Positions 63,614-64,000 of a stretch of DNA of 64,000 nt are shown piece by piece. Location of the stretch: the NCBI GenBank assembly GCA_016859345.1, contig CM029126.1:11149527-11213526 (forward strand). Reading direction: 5' to 3'. Position 1 is the first letter of the stretch. The number at the start of each line of letters is the position of its first letter. A model generated the notes under the pieces. The model saw nothing but the letters and a program-made list of their open reading frames with translations, made no database searches and had not been told where the DNA came from. The stretch is from Istiophorus platypterus (lineage: Eukaryota; Chordata; Actinopteri; Istiophoriformes; Istiophoridae). The position numbers were made by a program, and so were the translations under genes.

Positions 63614-64000
63614 CTGGAGGGAAAGAATGGGGATGGGGGTATGGGGGGGGGGGCACTCACTACTGGTTGCTTCCAGTTTTCAGATAATTCAAAAGAGAAT
63701 GATGACAAGACTAGAGGAGAGAGGGAATGAGCTCGAGAGGGGTGATGAAAGGGAGAGTAACAAAATTGATGAAAGGCAGGGAGATGAAGAAAGAGAGCTG
63801 GAAATGAGCAACAGGGTATGAATTAGTTTTAGATGATTGATCAAAGATTATTGATTAGATGAACAGCCAGGGGGAGGGAAAATGTAGATGAAAAGATTTG
63901 ATCATTGGGAGTCGAGGAAAGAGAATAAAGCTGGTACTTGAGTTGATGACTTTTTATGAGTCAGGTATAATGAACAAAGGTAAGAGATGACTGTGTATAT
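63614..64000 (-). other. prkcg: 3' part of a prkcg intron
   Basis: Purine-rich on the plus strand. It has no further exon that I can match to PKC (the next one upstream would encode the start of the C-lobe). The acceptor of the 63-base exon (CTCCAG) lies at its left end. Confidence 0.7.

Overview
This is vertebrate nuclear DNA, almost certainly from a teleost and probably a percomorph. It has spliced genes with GT/AG introns, very abundant (CA)n/(TG)n microsatellites, and degraded dispersed repeats of types I recognise from percomorph genomes. No prokaryotic, viral or organellar genes are visible. Five genes can be reconstructed exon by exon from conserved protein sequence and splice phase. 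They are u2af2 (plus strand, 5' end cut by the window), cacng6 (plus), cacng8 (minus), cacng7 (minus) and prkcg (minus, 5' end cut by the window).

Layout. 1-4.9 kb: the 3' two-thirds of u2af2 (RRM1, RRM2, UHM) and its 3' UTR. 4.9-11.8 kb: AT-rich spacer with microsatellites. 11.8-17.1 kb: cacng6, four coding exons. 17.1-23.1 kb: convergent spacer holding the ends of cacng6 and cacng8, an interrupted hAT-like repeat and a G-quadruplex motif. 23.1-29.7 kb: cacng8, four coding exons, with probable non-coding 5' exons near 30.6 kb and 39.5 kb and a CpG-rich segment at 38.6-39.2 kb. 40-45.8 kb: spacer rich in CA repeats, with a SINE-like copy. 45.8-51.2 kb: cacng7, five coding exons, with a probable non-coding first exon near 55.6 kb and a near-consensus REST/NRSF site in the intron between. 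56-60 kb: spacer. 60.0-63.6 kb: the last six coding exons of prkcg (the C-lobe of the kinase and the AGC tail).

How the genes relate. prkcg-cacng7-cacng8-cacng6 is the conserved vertebrate block of human 19q13.4, one of the ohnologous PKC/CACNG clusters (the others being PRKCA-CACNG5-CACNG4-CACNG1 and PRKCB-CACNG3). The gamma-7 and gamma-8 products are AMPA-receptor auxiliary subunits (TARPs), gamma-6 is a gamma-1-like calcium channel subunit, and PKC-gamma is the neuronal conventional PKC; TARP tails are known phosphorylation targets. u2af2 is a general splicing factor with no functional link beyond linkage. prkcg, cacng7 and cacng8 share one strand, while cacng6 is on the other, which differs from my recollection of the human arrangement.

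I found no new gene system. The best leads are regulatory and structural: the REST site, a (TG)n tract beside a splice acceptor of a frame-neutral cacng6 exon, the inverted cacng6, nested repeats, unusual protein tails, and several candidate conserved non-coding elements.
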